Shown here one piece after another: positions 33,210-42,031 of a DNA stretch of 64,000 bases. The stretch is taken from positions 62,001 to 126,000 of the forward strand of contig JABXHI010000033.1 of the NCBI GenBank assembly GCA_013393415.1, written 5' to 3'. The notes under the pieces were generated by a model. It worked only from the letters and a program-made list of their open reading frames with translations, was not told where the DNA came from and searched no databases. This DNA is from Micrococcaceae bacterium (GTDB lineage: Bacteria > Actinomycetota > Actinomycetes > Actinomycetales > Micrococcaceae). Position numbers and translations under genes: made by a program. The first letter of the stretch is position 1, and the number at the start of each line of letters is the position of its first letter.

Positions 33210-33754
33210 TGGCGTCCGGTGATGCCATCGACAATCACTTCAGTCGACCCGCTGGCCTCCCGGTTGGTGACCCACCAGTTGGGTTTACCGACACGGATTG
33301 GTGACTCCACCAACTCGAGGTCATCGATGGGAGTCATTCTGCGGCGGCGTAGTACGACCCCGGCCAGCAGTGCGTGAGCGGCGCGCACTGCAGTCGCTTC
33401 TGTCACATGCGGCTCGGGATCTGTAATCGTGCTCGTCTCATCGCGGTGTCCGATGGAAACAAACTCGTGTGGATCCCACGCATCGCTGAGATACGCTCTG
33501 CCGCCGACGAGGTCAACGAGCACATGCGCTCGGACGAGCTCTGTTGGTTGGAGTCTTGTACCCGCGCGAGGAAAGAAGCTCGGCCGCTGACTTTGGCCTT
33601 GGAACACCAACCCGAGAAAGGGATGGTGATACAACGTGGCCGTGAGATCAGCAGGTTCTTTCAGCCGGCGATTTACCAACGCTCGCGCTTCGTGATCCGA
33701 GAACTTCACCGGCCAGGCGAACTCGGGCTGAAGTTGTACTAGTTCAGCTGTCAC
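33191..33754 (-). CDS. Hypothetical protein coupled to a symporter gene
   Basis: A 187-aa soluble protein without signal or membrane segments and with no domain I recognise. Beta-rich and Arg/Pro-rich stretches (TATLYHHPFLGLVFQGQ, NWWVTNREASGSTEVIVDG) recall a peptidase-propeptide-like or small-molecule-binding fold, but this is weak. It starts with GTG that overlaps the symporter stop (GTGA), so it must be made with the symporter. A role in handling or sensing the transported solute is an inference from context only. Confidence 0.6.
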   Translation of the reverse strand: MTAELVQLQPEFAWPVKFSDHEARALVNRRLKEPADLTATLYHHPFLGLVFQGQSQRPSFFPRAGTRLQPTELVRAHVLVDLVGGRAYLSDAWDPHEFVSIGHRDETSTITDPEPHVTEATAVRAAHALLAGVVLRRRRMTPIDDLELVESPIRVGKPNWWVTNREASGSTEVIVDGITGRHYAFSV

Positions 33755-35298
33755 TCTTCTTCCTTTTCACGAGGGCGCTGGGTGGCTAATGTCGTATCCT
33801 CACCGGCGACCATGCGAGCGGGGACTGGAGCCACCCTTGCGGTCTCTTCCACCGCTTGTCGAACATGTTCGGGCACGGGGTTGGAGCGCTGTGTGAGCAG
33901 CGAGGCTACGATCATGGTGATCGTGGAACACGTGATGCCAATGACCATCGGGTCAAATCCAATCCCATCGGTTGAGCCGGACAACTCTGAGATGACGGAG
34001 GCTAACGTCCCGACGATCATCGAGCTAATGGCGCCCACCGTATTGGCTTTCCTCCACCAGACTGCGCAAATATACGCTGGAACGAAAGCGGAGCCGAGCA
34101 CTGATGTAGCAAAGACCACGATGTCGAAGACACCCGGGGGCTCTGCGATCGCGAGCACCACGGCGATCACCGCCAGCAGCAGAATCGTCAGACGCGAGAC
34201 ATTCACTGAGGCGCGTTCACTCATTGAACGCCCAAAAAATCGCGCCCACAGGTCCTGAGATGCAATCGTGCCGGCTTGCAACAGCAACGCATCGGCGGTC
34301 GACATGATCGCACCCATAATCGCTGCCATCACGATACCAACGGCAAATGTAGGCAGCACCGTGTCAGCAACTTCAAAAATTGCTAGTTCGGGATTGTCGA
34401 GGCCTGGGACAATGAGTATGCCCATCATTCCGACGATATAGGCGCCAGGAATAAAGAGCAGATTAAAGATGGTCGCATACAGCCCTGCCTGGCGAGCCAC
34501 CGATGGGCGGCGCATCGCCATGTGGCTGACGTTGACGTGCGGCCAACCGATGTAGCCAATCGAAAAGACTAACAACGCCCCGATGATGATGCCCCACTGA
34601 CCATAGTACTGGCCTTCGGAACCCCACATCGTCAGCAGGTTCTCATTGACGGTGGCTAATGCTTGGTTTGCCTGAGTGAGGCCGCCCACGTACTGCAGGC
34701 TGGCGATCAAGATCCAGAGCATGCCGATAACCATGATGATGGCTTGGAAGAAATCTGTATAGGCAACGGCCAAGTAGCCGCCAAGGAACGTATAGCCGAC
34801 GATGATACCGACGGCGACAATCAGGGCCACGTTCACCGAGAGCCCCGTCACCATGGCTAGTCCCTGACCCCCGGCCAAAAACTGTGCCAACACGTAAAAG
34901 AACATACAGAACAGCGCGATGGGGGCTGCGACCAACCGAGTCCACCGGGACGGATACCGGTTTTCGAGATAGCCAATCGAGGTAATCGAGCCAAGCATTT
35001 GCGACAGCTTGCGCATGCGGCGGCCGATAATAGACAGGTTTAATACGCCACCACCGACGTCGCCCAAGGCGTACCACATGCTGTAGTACCCCTGCGTATA
35101 AGCCAGGGAACCAGCGCCGAGAAACATGTAACCGGACATCGAAGAGCTTTGTAGGCGCAAGGCCGTCACGGCTGGACCGAGGCTGCGATCGGCAAGCAGG
35201 AAGCCCTCTGAAGATTTTGTGCTACGGCGCATGGCCCAGACACCGATACCGAGCATCCCCGCGAAGTAAATGATGAGCAAGATGAGGTCGATATTCAT
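33751..35298 (-). CDS. Sodium:solute symporter family protein
   Basis: A 515-aa transporter with about 13 membrane helices. SSS-family features are GFLLADRSLGPAVTALRLQSSSMSGY after the first helix, the YLENRYPSRWTR loop, and AAIMGAIMSTADALLLQAG (sodium-site helix with Ser-Thr). The solute is unknown; overall it resembles proline/pantothenate-like members. The start at 35298 follows GGAGGA, and its ATG overlaps the stop of the 49-aa gene upstream (ATGA). A 187-aa gene overlaps its end. Confidence 0.88.
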   Translation of the reverse strand: MNIDLILLIIYFAGMLGIGVWAMRRSTKSSEGFLLADRSLGPAVTALRLQSSSMSGYMFLGAGSLAYTQGYYSMWYALGDVGGGVLNLSIIGRRMRKLSQMLGSITSIGYLENRYPSRWTRLVAAPIALFCMFFYVLAQFLAGGQGLAMVTGLSVNVALIVAVGIIVGYTFLGGYLAVAYTDFFQAIIMVIGMLWILIASLQYVGGLTQANQALATVNENLLTMWGSEGQYYGQWGIIIGALLVFSIGYIGWPHVNVSHMAMRRPSVARQAGLYATIFNLLFIPGAYIVGMMGILIVPGLDNPELAIFEVADTVLPTFAVGIVMAAIMGAIMSTADALLLQAGTIASQDLWARFFGRSMSERASVNVSRLTILLLAVIAVVLAIAEPPGVFDIVVFATSVLGSAFVPAYICAVWWRKANTVGAISSMIVGTLASVISELSGSTDGIGFDPMVIGITCSTITMIVASLLTQRSNPVPEHVRQAVEETARVAPVPARMVAGEDTTLATQRPREKEEE

Positions 35299-35444
35299 TG
35301 TGAGTCCTCCGTCTTGTGGTAGTCGACGTCCTCGACCGCCCAATTTCGAGAGATCACGTAGAAGACGCCCGTGTACACGACCCAGAACCCTAGAACGCCT
35401 AGGATAACGATCCACGTTGTTGCCGGAAGCGCAAACATATTCAT
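35295..35444 (-). CDS. Symporter small accessory membrane protein (49 aa)
   Basis: A 49-aa protein with one membrane helix (WIVILGVLGFWVVYTGVFYVI, about residues 11-31) and a short acidic cytosolic tail (NWAVEDVDYHKTEDSQ). Small proteins of this pattern precede SSS-type symporter genes in many bacteria and are thought to assist the transporter. Its TGA overlaps the symporter ATG (ATGA). GGAAAG lies upstream of the first ATG; a second ATG two codons in is possible. Confidence 0.75.
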   Translation of the reverse strand: MNMFALPATTWIVILGVLGFWVVYTGVFYVISRNWAVEDVDYHKTEDSQ

Positions 35445-35811
35445 CACTCAACTTTCCACATGAGAAGTTCTTGCCCAAGGATCAGAAAGATACCAAAGTG
35501 GAGCTTATAGCCCTAAGTGTTGCACATCACATCCCGAGGTGGCTAGGTTATGACGGCGTCCTTGATGCTTGTGATCGGGTGGCACAGCTGGGGATGACAG
35601 ACGTGACCGTAAAACGCTGGATCCACGGCTGGGACTTGCACTTCGGTGAAGGCGCTGAGGCTCGCACAGCACAATAGATTCGAGACGTCGTCCACGTCTG
35701 ATGCGAAAGTAAGACAACCTTCCGGTATGCCAAAACCACCTCCGCATAGAATCACTATTGGTTGAGGTATTGGGCGCTTATCCTGTCCTACCCCCTGGCT
35801 AGGCTGGTGGT
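35445..35811. other. Intergenic stretch (367 nt)
   Basis: It separates the symporter operon (leftward) from the DUF222-HNH gene (rightward). A + strand open frame (to 35677) encodes a plausible-looking tail (VKRWIHGWDLHFGE), but it has mixed codon use, no ribosome binding site and no known relative, so it is not called. A TAGGCT box for the HNH gene lies at 35800-35805. No hairpin or repeat stood out. Confidence 0.5.
35800..35805 (+). promoter_or_regulatory. -10 box TAGGCT, leaderless start
   Basis: TAGGCT, then GGTGGT, then the ATG at 35812 of the DUF222-HNH gene. Confidence 0.45.
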
Positions 35812-37200
35812 ATGACGTATGAAGCAGGTTCAGCAGTAGCAGACATCACGCAGGCTCGTGATGCGCTTGGGATGCTTGAGCTTGCCGAAACTGATGCGGA
35901 ATCGATTGATCGGTTGCAGGCGCTAGAAGAACTCAAGGCTGCCTGTGCTGCTGCGCAAGCTCGTGAAACCGCTGCGTTGCAGGCCCGCCGACGCCAAGCC
36001 GAAGCCGTTCGGGGTGTGCCCGCTGCGCGCCGGTGCAATGGTCTAGGTGCTGAGGTTGGATTGGCTCGTGGTGATTCACCCGCCAGGGGCGCGCGATATC
36101 TGCGTGTGGCCTGCGCCCTGGTGGAGGACCTGCCCAACACGATGCAAGCGTTGCAATCAGGTGGAATCCATGAGGAACATGCTCAGATTGTGGTCAAAGA
36201 AACCAGCTGGCTTGCCGCTGACCACCGTCGGCAGGTCGACGCTCTGATTGCTGATCGGTTAGGCACGCTTGGCCCACGCAAGCTGGCAACGGCGGTGCAA
36301 GGTTATGCCCAGGAGCTCGACCAGCTCACGGCAGTGGAGCAGCGTGAACGAGCCGAATCTGAGCGTCGAGTGTCCATGCGCCCGGCACCGGGCGGGATGG
36401 CGTATCTGTCGGCGCTGGTGCCCATGCAGCAAGCTGTCGGTATTTATGCTGGGTTGCGTCGTGATGCCACGAATATGGTGGGCACCGGTGAGACTGCTGA
36501 TCCGGCTGACCCCTCCGGGCAGCCTCGTACTCGGGACCAGATTATGGCTGATCTGCTGGTTCAGCGTCTGACGGGACAGGCCACTGCACGGGCTGTCCCG
36601 GCCGAGGTGCACGTGGTGATGACTGATGAGGCGTTATTTGGCGATGGGGACACGCCGGCATGGCTGATTGGCCATGGTCCGATTCCAGCTAGCACTGCGC
36701 TGCAATGGATTGCGGATCCTGAAGCAGAGATGTTCCTTCGTAGAGTGTTTACCCGGCCCAAAGAGCACCAGCTGGTGGGGTTGGAATCGCGCTCTCGAAG
36801 CTTTCCTCCGGGACTACGGCGTATGGTGGCGCTTCGAGATGACACATGCAGGACGCCGTATTGCGATGCTGCTATCCAAGATATCGATCACATTCTCGCG
36901 GTCAAAGACGGTGGTACCACCAGCTGGTCGAATGCTCAGGGGCTTTGCGGTGCTTGTAACCAGATCAAAGAAAATACCGGATGGCGACACGAGGCCACCG
37001 CCGACCAACTGACCGTCACCACTCCTACGGGTCATCGATATACGACGAACACAGCACCGATACGTACGGCCAAAGACCCACCTGACCCGGGCTCACGACC
37101 AGATGCCAGGCCACCGGAAAACAACCCGCCGCCAATCACCTTGTCGAGCTGCGCCATGATGCGCAACACGATCCAATACTCCATACGCGTTGCCGCCTAA
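35812..37200 (+). CDS. DUF222 / HNH endonuclease protein (13E12-like)
   Basis: A 462-aa protein. Residues 1-310 form the helical DUF222 domain (Ala/Gln/Arg-rich, with GSAVADITQARDALGMLEL). Residues about 335-395 form an HNH nuclease: LRRMVALRDDTCRTPYCD, then DIDHILAVKDGGTTSWSNAQGLC and CNQIK, giving two Cys pairs and the DxDHI catalytic segment. The tail is Pro-rich and ends with an odd Met/Arg-rich stretch. Such genes occur in many copies in actinobacteria; their biological role is not established. The start lies 6 nt after TAGGCT without a Shine-Dalgarno. Confidence 0.85.
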   Translation: MTYEAGSAVADITQARDALGMLELAETDAESIDRLQALEELKAACAAAQARETAALQARRRQAEAVRGVPAARRCNGLGAEVGLARGDSPARGARYLRVACALVEDLPNTMQALQSGGIHEEHAQIVVKETSWLAADHRRQVDALIADRLGTLGPRKLATAVQGYAQELDQLTAVEQRERAESERRVSMRPAPGGMAYLSALVPMQQAVGIYAGLRRDATNMVGTGETADPADPSGQPRTRDQIMADLLVQRLTGQATARAVPAEVHVVMTDEALFGDGDTPAWLIGHGPIPASTALQWIADPEAEMFLRRVFTRPKEHQLVGLESRSRSFPPGLRRMVALRDDTCRTPYCDAAIQDIDHILAVKDGGTTSWSNAQGLCGACNQIKENTGWRHEATADQLTVTTPTGHRYTTNTAPIRTAKDPPDPGSRPDARPPENNPPPITLSSCAMMRNTIQYSIRVAA

Positions 37201-37302
37201 GGCACGCGACCCTGTTTGCTTCAGTCTCAATGGAGTGGCTGCGCCGCAGAGGGTTAGTTTCACCGCCTACGTCTTTGTGGATGTAACCGGAGGCGCTGAC
37301 GC

Positions 37303-37340
37303 AAAAAGCCCCGCTCCAGAGCAAAGCTCCAGAACGGGGC
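37303..37340 (-). terminator. Rho-independent terminator after ddh
   Basis: On the - strand, GCCCCG (37340-37335) pairs with CGGGGC (37313-37308), with an inner GAGC/GCTC stem, and is followed by TTTTT. It lies 32 nt past the ddh stop. Confidence 0.75.
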
Positions 37341-37371
37341 CGAGATGAGGACACGAAGCCGTTCAATCCAT

Positions 37372-38334
37372 TTAGACGAGCCCGGTTTCCATCATCTCTT
37401 GGTGAGATTGTTGGCTGAGTAAATACGGTGGCACTTCCAGCACCGTATAGGCGCCGGAGTTGCCCTGTTGTTGCAAGCGTGCCGCGGCACGTCCGAATGC
37501 GACCATGGCAGCAGCGGTGAAGTTCGGGTTGGACTCGAGTTTCAAACTGAACTCTACGCTGGCGTTATGGCCTTGCAGTTCGCTGGTCGTAATGACATAG
37601 CCACCGTGTGGGGCGCCTTGGTGGTCGCGCTCAAACTCTTCGTCAGAGACAAAGTGCACCGTGGTGTCATATGGCTCGAAGTAGTCGGGCATCGTGACGA
37701 TCTCGTCGCGAATCCGATCCTGCTCAGACTCGTCGGCCACGATGTACACGATGCGTTCGTGCGAAGCCGTTTTCGATAAGCCCTGACCATTTCCAGCGCG
37801 GGCCTGATCGATCGCAGACTGTGCAGGGATCGTGTACTGCACACCGCGCTGTACACCCGAAACTTGCCGGACGGCGTCGGAATGACCTTGTGACAAGCCT
37901 TTACCCCAAAAGGTGTTCTGTACGGGGTCAGGGAACAAGGATAAGCCCAGCACACGGTTCATGGAGAACAGGCCCGGGTCCCAACCGGTTGAAATGACCG
38001 AAACGTTGTCATTGGCCCGAGCGACCTCGTCCATTTCGGCATAGTGGGTAGCAACTTTGGAATGGTTGTCGTAGGTATCGACCGTCGTGAAGTGCTCGGC
38101 GAAACCGGCGGCCTGTTCGGGGATGTCGGTGGCCGACCCGACGCACAAGAACAACACATCGATCTCATCCTTATACCTCGCGGCATCGGCGACCGGATAA
38201 ATAGCCGCATCGGTGTCGAGTGTGTCCCGGCGTGAAAAAATACCGAAAAGTTCAAAGTCATCGAAGGCGTTAATGAGGTGTTCCACGGCCTGCCCGAGGT
38301 TACCGTAGCCTACAATTGCCGCTTTTATGGTCAT
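37372..38334 (-). CDS. ddh: meso-Diaminopimelate dehydrogenase
   Basis: A 320-aa NADPH enzyme that makes meso-diaminopimelate from tetrahydrodipicolinate and ammonia in one step, serving lysine and peptidoglycan synthesis. The Rossmann motif is AAIVGYGNLGQAVEHL (4-19). Other family segments are LFLCVGSATDIPEQA, VSVISTGWDPGLFSMNR and FWGKGLSQGHSDAVRQV. GGAGA sits 5 nt before the ATG at 38334. It begins 8 nt after the oligopeptidase stop, so the two may be co-transcribed, and it ends in a strong terminator. Confidence 0.95.
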   Translation of the reverse strand: MTIKAAIVGYGNLGQAVEHLINAFDDFELFGIFSRRDTLDTDAAIYPVADAARYKDEIDVLFLCVGSATDIPEQAAGFAEHFTTVDTYDNHSKVATHYAEMDEVARANDNVSVISTGWDPGLFSMNRVLGLSLFPDPVQNTFWGKGLSQGHSDAVRQVSGVQRGVQYTIPAQSAIDQARAGNGQGLSKTASHERIVYIVADESEQDRIRDEIVTMPDYFEPYDTTVHFVSDEEFERDHQGAPHGGYVITTSELQGHNASVEFSLKLESNPNFTAAAMVAFGRAAARLQQQGNSGAYTVLEVPPYLLSQQSHQEMMETGLV

Positions 38335-38342
38335 ACGTTCTC

Positions 38343-40508
38343 CTATTGGTATATGGGGTCTTGGGCGTTGAGTGCGGTCAGGATGAAGGCGTAGTCCCAA
38401 GCACGGTCCTCCCATGCGCGGTACCGACCGGATGCGCCCCCATGGCCGCCCTCCATCTCGGTTTTCAACACGATCGGTGAGCCGCCTTCAGCAAGCGGAG
38501 TGCTCTGGTCCGACGTGACGGTTGCCCGCAGTTCTTGTACCCATTTTGCCGGTTCGACGTAGAGCACACGGGTATCGTGTAGCGACGTGACGGCTGCTAC
38601 TGCCGGATAGTTCGTGGCCGCCACGTTGTGGTACGGGGTGTACTCCAGCATGTAGTCGAAGACGGATTTCTCCTCGATGGGGTTGCCCCATTCTTCCCAC
38701 TCCAGTGCGGTTAACGGCAGATCAGGATCCAGAATAGAGGTCAGTGCATCGACAAAGGGCACCTGGGCAAGGCACACACGGTACAGTTCGGGCGCTAAAT
38801 TCAGCACACCGCCCATGAGCAGTCCTCCGGCGGAGCCGCCCATGGCTGCGATGCGATCGGGATGTACCCAACCGGAGGCCGCGACGAACCGGGTGGCGTC
38901 CACAAAATCGGTGAAGGAATTCTTTTTGGCGAGTTTCTTGCCATTCTCGTACCAAGCGCGGCCGAGTTCACCGCCACCGCGCACATGAGCGACGACGAAC
39001 ACCACACCGCGATCCAGCAGTGAGAGTCGTGACGGACCAAAACCTGGATCCATCGACGCTTCATAGGAGCCGTAACCGTGGATCAGCGCCGGGTTGTTGC
39101 CGTCCCATTCGATATCTTTATGCCGGATGACGGTCAGCGGGATGGCCACGCGTCGGTCGGTGGATTCGGCGGGCGCCCACCAGCGCTCCACCAGATACTG
39201 CTCGGGATCATAACCGGGCACTTCGGTGGCGCGGCGCAGGGTCGATGCGTTGGACACCGGATCGTAGTCCAGGATCTGTGCGGGCGTGATCCAGGAGGTG
39301 TAGGCCAAGCGGATGTAGGGGGAGTCGTAGTGTTGCCCCACCGGAAAGGCCGAGTACAGTTCTTCGGCGAACCCGGGTTCCACAGCGTCAGCTTGTGCCG
39401 CGGTGCCGAGCCCTTCTAACGGCACAACCCACATGCGCGGGGTTGTTTCAGCCCGGACCGCGGCGAACAGGTATTGACGCGTGACCCCCACGCCATCAAG
39501 TTTGACGGTCGGCGAGTGGGCGAACACGGTCTGCCAGGCTGCTCGGTTTCCGATGTCTCCAGCATCGACGATGGCGACTTCGTTATTAGGCAGCGCAGTG
39601 CCGTCGGCTGCACGATTATGCGTGATGAGGTATCGGTCGCCCACGGGCAGCACATCGTGCAGGGAACGCTCATCGCGGCTGATCAGCAGTTGCAGGGATG
39701 CTGCGGGGTCGGTGAGGTCCATGATGTGGGTTTCGGTGACTTCTGAGTTGCCCAGCTCGAACAACAGCTTGGTTTTGTCGGGGCTCAGTCCGAAACCGCT
39801 CCACATCTGCGGGTCGGCTTCCTCGTGCAGCAGGACATCATCGCTCACCGGTGTGCCGATCCGGTGCGATTTGAGCTTATACGGCCGCCAGGATGCATCG
39901 GGTTCCATATAGAACACGCGCTCACCCGCCGGGTCGAAGGCTACCCCGTAGGACAGTCCCGGAATTTCATCTGGCAGTTGTTCCCCGGTGGTCAGGTCAC
40001 GCAATCGCAGGGTGAAGCGCTCGTCGCCGGTCTCATCAACCAGATAGGCCAGCAGGGTGCCGTCGGGGGAGACGGTCATTGCACCCAGCGAGAAAAACGC
40101 GACTTTTTCGGCTTCGACGTTGCCATCCAACAGGACTTGTTCGCCTGCCAGCACGACGCCGGGTTGAATCTGGGGTGGCTCCCAGGAATCACCCTCGACG
40201 GGTACGCGGCAGTGCACTCCGTATTGGGCACCCTCGGACGTGCGGGTGAAATACCACCAGTCGTTGATGCGTGACGGTACCGACATGTCGGTTTCGACGG
40301 TGTGGGATTTGATTTCGGCAAAGATCGCATCGCGCAGTGGCTGCTGGTCGGCGGTCACCGTCTCGGTGTAGGCGTTTTCAGCCTCGAGGTGCGCAATGGT
40401 GTTGGGATCTTGTGGGTCTTTGAGCCAGTCCCAGGAATCGACGAGGTCAACGCCGTGATAGGTGGCGGTGACGGGTTTTCGGGTGGCTTGTGGAGGGGTA
40501 GAAGTCAT
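38343..40508 (-). CDS. ptrB: Oligopeptidase B (S9 family)
   Basis: A 721-aa serine oligopeptidase that cuts short peptides after basic residues. An N-terminal beta-propeller (about 70-420) is followed by an alpha/beta-hydrolase domain with the nucleophile in GGSAGGLLMGG and the catalytic His in MEGGHGGASGR. RGGGELGRAWYENGKKL is a family hallmark. The ATG at 40508 lies 7 nt after TATAGT on the - strand; the nearby GGAG is too close to act as a ribosome site, so a leaderless mRNA is likely. The promoter overlaps the end of the NCS2 permease gene. Confidence 0.93.
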   Translation of the reverse strand: MTSTPPQATRKPVTATYHGVDLVDSWDWLKDPQDPNTIAHLEAENAYTETVTADQQPLRDAIFAEIKSHTVETDMSVPSRINDWWYFTRTSEGAQYGVHCRVPVEGDSWEPPQIQPGVVLAGEQVLLDGNVEAEKVAFFSLGAMTVSPDGTLLAYLVDETGDERFTLRLRDLTTGEQLPDEIPGLSYGVAFDPAGERVFYMEPDASWRPYKLKSHRIGTPVSDDVLLHEEADPQMWSGFGLSPDKTKLLFELGNSEVTETHIMDLTDPAASLQLLISRDERSLHDVLPVGDRYLITHNRAADGTALPNNEVAIVDAGDIGNRAAWQTVFAHSPTVKLDGVGVTRQYLFAAVRAETTPRMWVVPLEGLGTAAQADAVEPGFAEELYSAFPVGQHYDSPYIRLAYTSWITPAQILDYDPVSNASTLRRATEVPGYDPEQYLVERWWAPAESTDRRVAIPLTVIRHKDIEWDGNNPALIHGYGSYEASMDPGFGPSRLSLLDRGVVFVVAHVRGGGELGRAWYENGKKLAKKNSFTDFVDATRFVAASGWVHPDRIAAMGGSAGGLLMGGVLNLAPELYRVCLAQVPFVDALTSILDPDLPLTALEWEEWGNPIEEKSVFDYMLEYTPYHNVAATNYPAVAAVTSLHDTRVLYVEPAKWVQELRATVTSDQSTPLAEGGSPIVLKTEMEGGHGGASGRYRAWEDRAWDYAFILTALNAQDPIYQ

Positions 40509-40515
40509 GGACTCC

Positions 40516-40521
40516 ACTATA
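40516..40521 (-). promoter_or_regulatory. -10 box TATAGT for oligopeptidase B
   Basis: TATAGT on the - strand, then GGAGTCC, then ATG 40508. The box covers the last codons of the upstream permease gene, giving the peptidase its own start within a same-strand pair. Confidence 0.45.
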
Positions 40522-41998
40522 GGGATGAGATGCCGAGCATGTCTTGGAATACGCCCATCCCGAAATACAACACGAACGACGCGGCGACAACCCACAGTAG
40601 CGGGTGGACTTCACGTGCTCGTCCCTGGCCGGTTCTAATGAGTGCGTAGGCGATCATGCCCGCACCAATACCGTTGGCAATTGAATAGGTGAATGGCATC
40701 AGGGCGAAGGTCAAAAACGCCGGCAGGGCGGCACCCATATCGGTCCAGTCAATTTGCCCGACCTGGGAAACCATCATGAACCCGACGACGACGAGCGCCG
40801 GAGCGACCGCTTCGAAGGGCACCAGGTAAATGAGCGGGGTCAAGAACATCGCGGCCAAGAACAGGATACCGGTGACGATGGACGCGAAACCGGTGCGGGC
40901 GCCTTCGCCGATACCGGTGCCGGATTCCACGAAAATTTGTGTTGACGACGCTGAACCGGCACCACCAGCGCTGACGCCGATGGCATCGACGAGCAGAACG
41001 CGGTTAAGGTTCGGGATGGCGCCGGACTTCTGATCGACGTTGCCGGCCTCGCGGGCCAGCCCTACCGAGGTGCCCATCGCGTCGAAGAAAACCGACAGCA
41101 GGATGACGAAGACCAACAGTGAGGCAGCAACGGACCCGATCGAGGTGAAGGCACCGAATGAGAAATTGCCCAGCAGGCTCAGATCCGGAACCGACCACTC
41201 GGGCATCGACGGGGCGACGAGGCTCCAGCCTTCTGGATGTACGTTGCCCGCGTCATCGACCGAGGGGCCGATGTTGAACACGGCTTCCAACACATTCGCC
41301 AGGATGGTGGCTCCGACGATGCCGATGAGGATTGCGCCCGGCACATTGCGAGCAACCAGGATCGCGGTCAGGAAGAACCCGATAACAAAGACCAGGATGG
41401 GCCAGCCGGAGAGCTCCCCGTTGATACCCAGACCCACAGGCACGGTGGTGTCGGCTGAATCGGGGAGGCGACGGACGAATCCGGCGTTGACCAGTCCGAT
41501 CAGGGTGATGAACAGGCCGATGCCCACGACGATTCCGGTTTTGATGCTGTCGGGGACTGCCCGGAAGACCGCCTCACGGAAGCCAGTGAGCACCAGCACG
41601 ACCATCACCAAACCAGCGATGACCACCAGCCCCATGGCTTCGGGCCAGGTGAGGTCAGGCGTGGTGGCAATCGTGATGGCTAACAGAGCATTGACGCCCA
41701 AGCCCGCGGCTAGTCCGAAGGGGTGGTTGGCCCACAGGCCCATCAAAAAGGTGATGACGGCACCCAGGAGTGCGGTCGATGCTGCCACCGCGGAGATACC
41801 CAGGGTGTTCCCTGCGGCATCGGGACCAGACAGCACTAGCGGGTTGAGCACGATGATGTAGCTCATGGCCAAGAAGGTGGCGATGCCACCACGAATCTCG
41901 GCTCCCAGGGTCGAACCACGTCGGGTGATCTTGAAGAATTTGTCGAGCTTATTCTTGGGTTCGAGATCCAGGTGATTCACGGTGCGCAACGAAGACAT
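40517..41998 (-). CDS. NCS2-family purine permease (AzgA-like)
   Basis: A 493-aa membrane protein with about 13 helices, of the adenine/guanine/hypoxanthine permease branch. Signatures are RGGIATFLAMSYIIVLNPLVLSGPD at the N-terminus, GLAAGLGVNALLAI, and DAIGVSAGGAGSASSTQIFVESG in the transport core. It probably takes up a purine base with protons. TAGGAT ends 6 nt before ATG with no Shine-Dalgarno. The next gene (ptrB) begins 9 nt upstream of its end coordinate on the same strand. Confidence 0.9.
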   Translation of the reverse strand: MSSLRTVNHLDLEPKNKLDKFFKITRRGSTLGAEIRGGIATFLAMSYIIVLNPLVLSGPDAAGNTLGISAVAASTALLGAVITFLMGLWANHPFGLAAGLGVNALLAITIATTPDLTWPEAMGLVVIAGLVMVVLVLTGFREAVFRAVPDSIKTGIVVGIGLFITLIGLVNAGFVRRLPDSADTTVPVGLGINGELSGWPILVFVIGFFLTAILVARNVPGAILIGIVGATILANVLEAVFNIGPSVDDAGNVHPEGWSLVAPSMPEWSVPDLSLLGNFSFGAFTSIGSVAASLLVFVILLSVFFDAMGTSVGLAREAGNVDQKSGAIPNLNRVLLVDAIGVSAGGAGSASSTQIFVESGTGIGEGARTGFASIVTGILFLAAMFLTPLIYLVPFEAVAPALVVVGFMMVSQVGQIDWTDMGAALPAFLTFALMPFTYSIANGIGAGMIAYALIRTGQGRAREVHPLLWVVAASFVLYFGMGVFQDMLGISSL

Positions 41999-42004
41999 GG
42001 GAAT

Positions 42005-42010
42005 ATCCTA
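42005..42010 (-). promoter_or_regulatory. -10 box TAGGAT, leaderless start
   Basis: TAGGAT on the - strand, then ATTCCC, then the ATG of the NCS2 permease (41998). Confidence 0.45.
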
Positions 42011-42031
42011 GAACGAAATTTCCCTGAGAGG

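Noticed and set aside
40509-40515. GGAG as a ribosome binding site for oligopeptidase B
   Set aside because: It is only 3 nt from ATG, and a TATAGT box 7 nt upstream of the start explains the gene better as leaderless.
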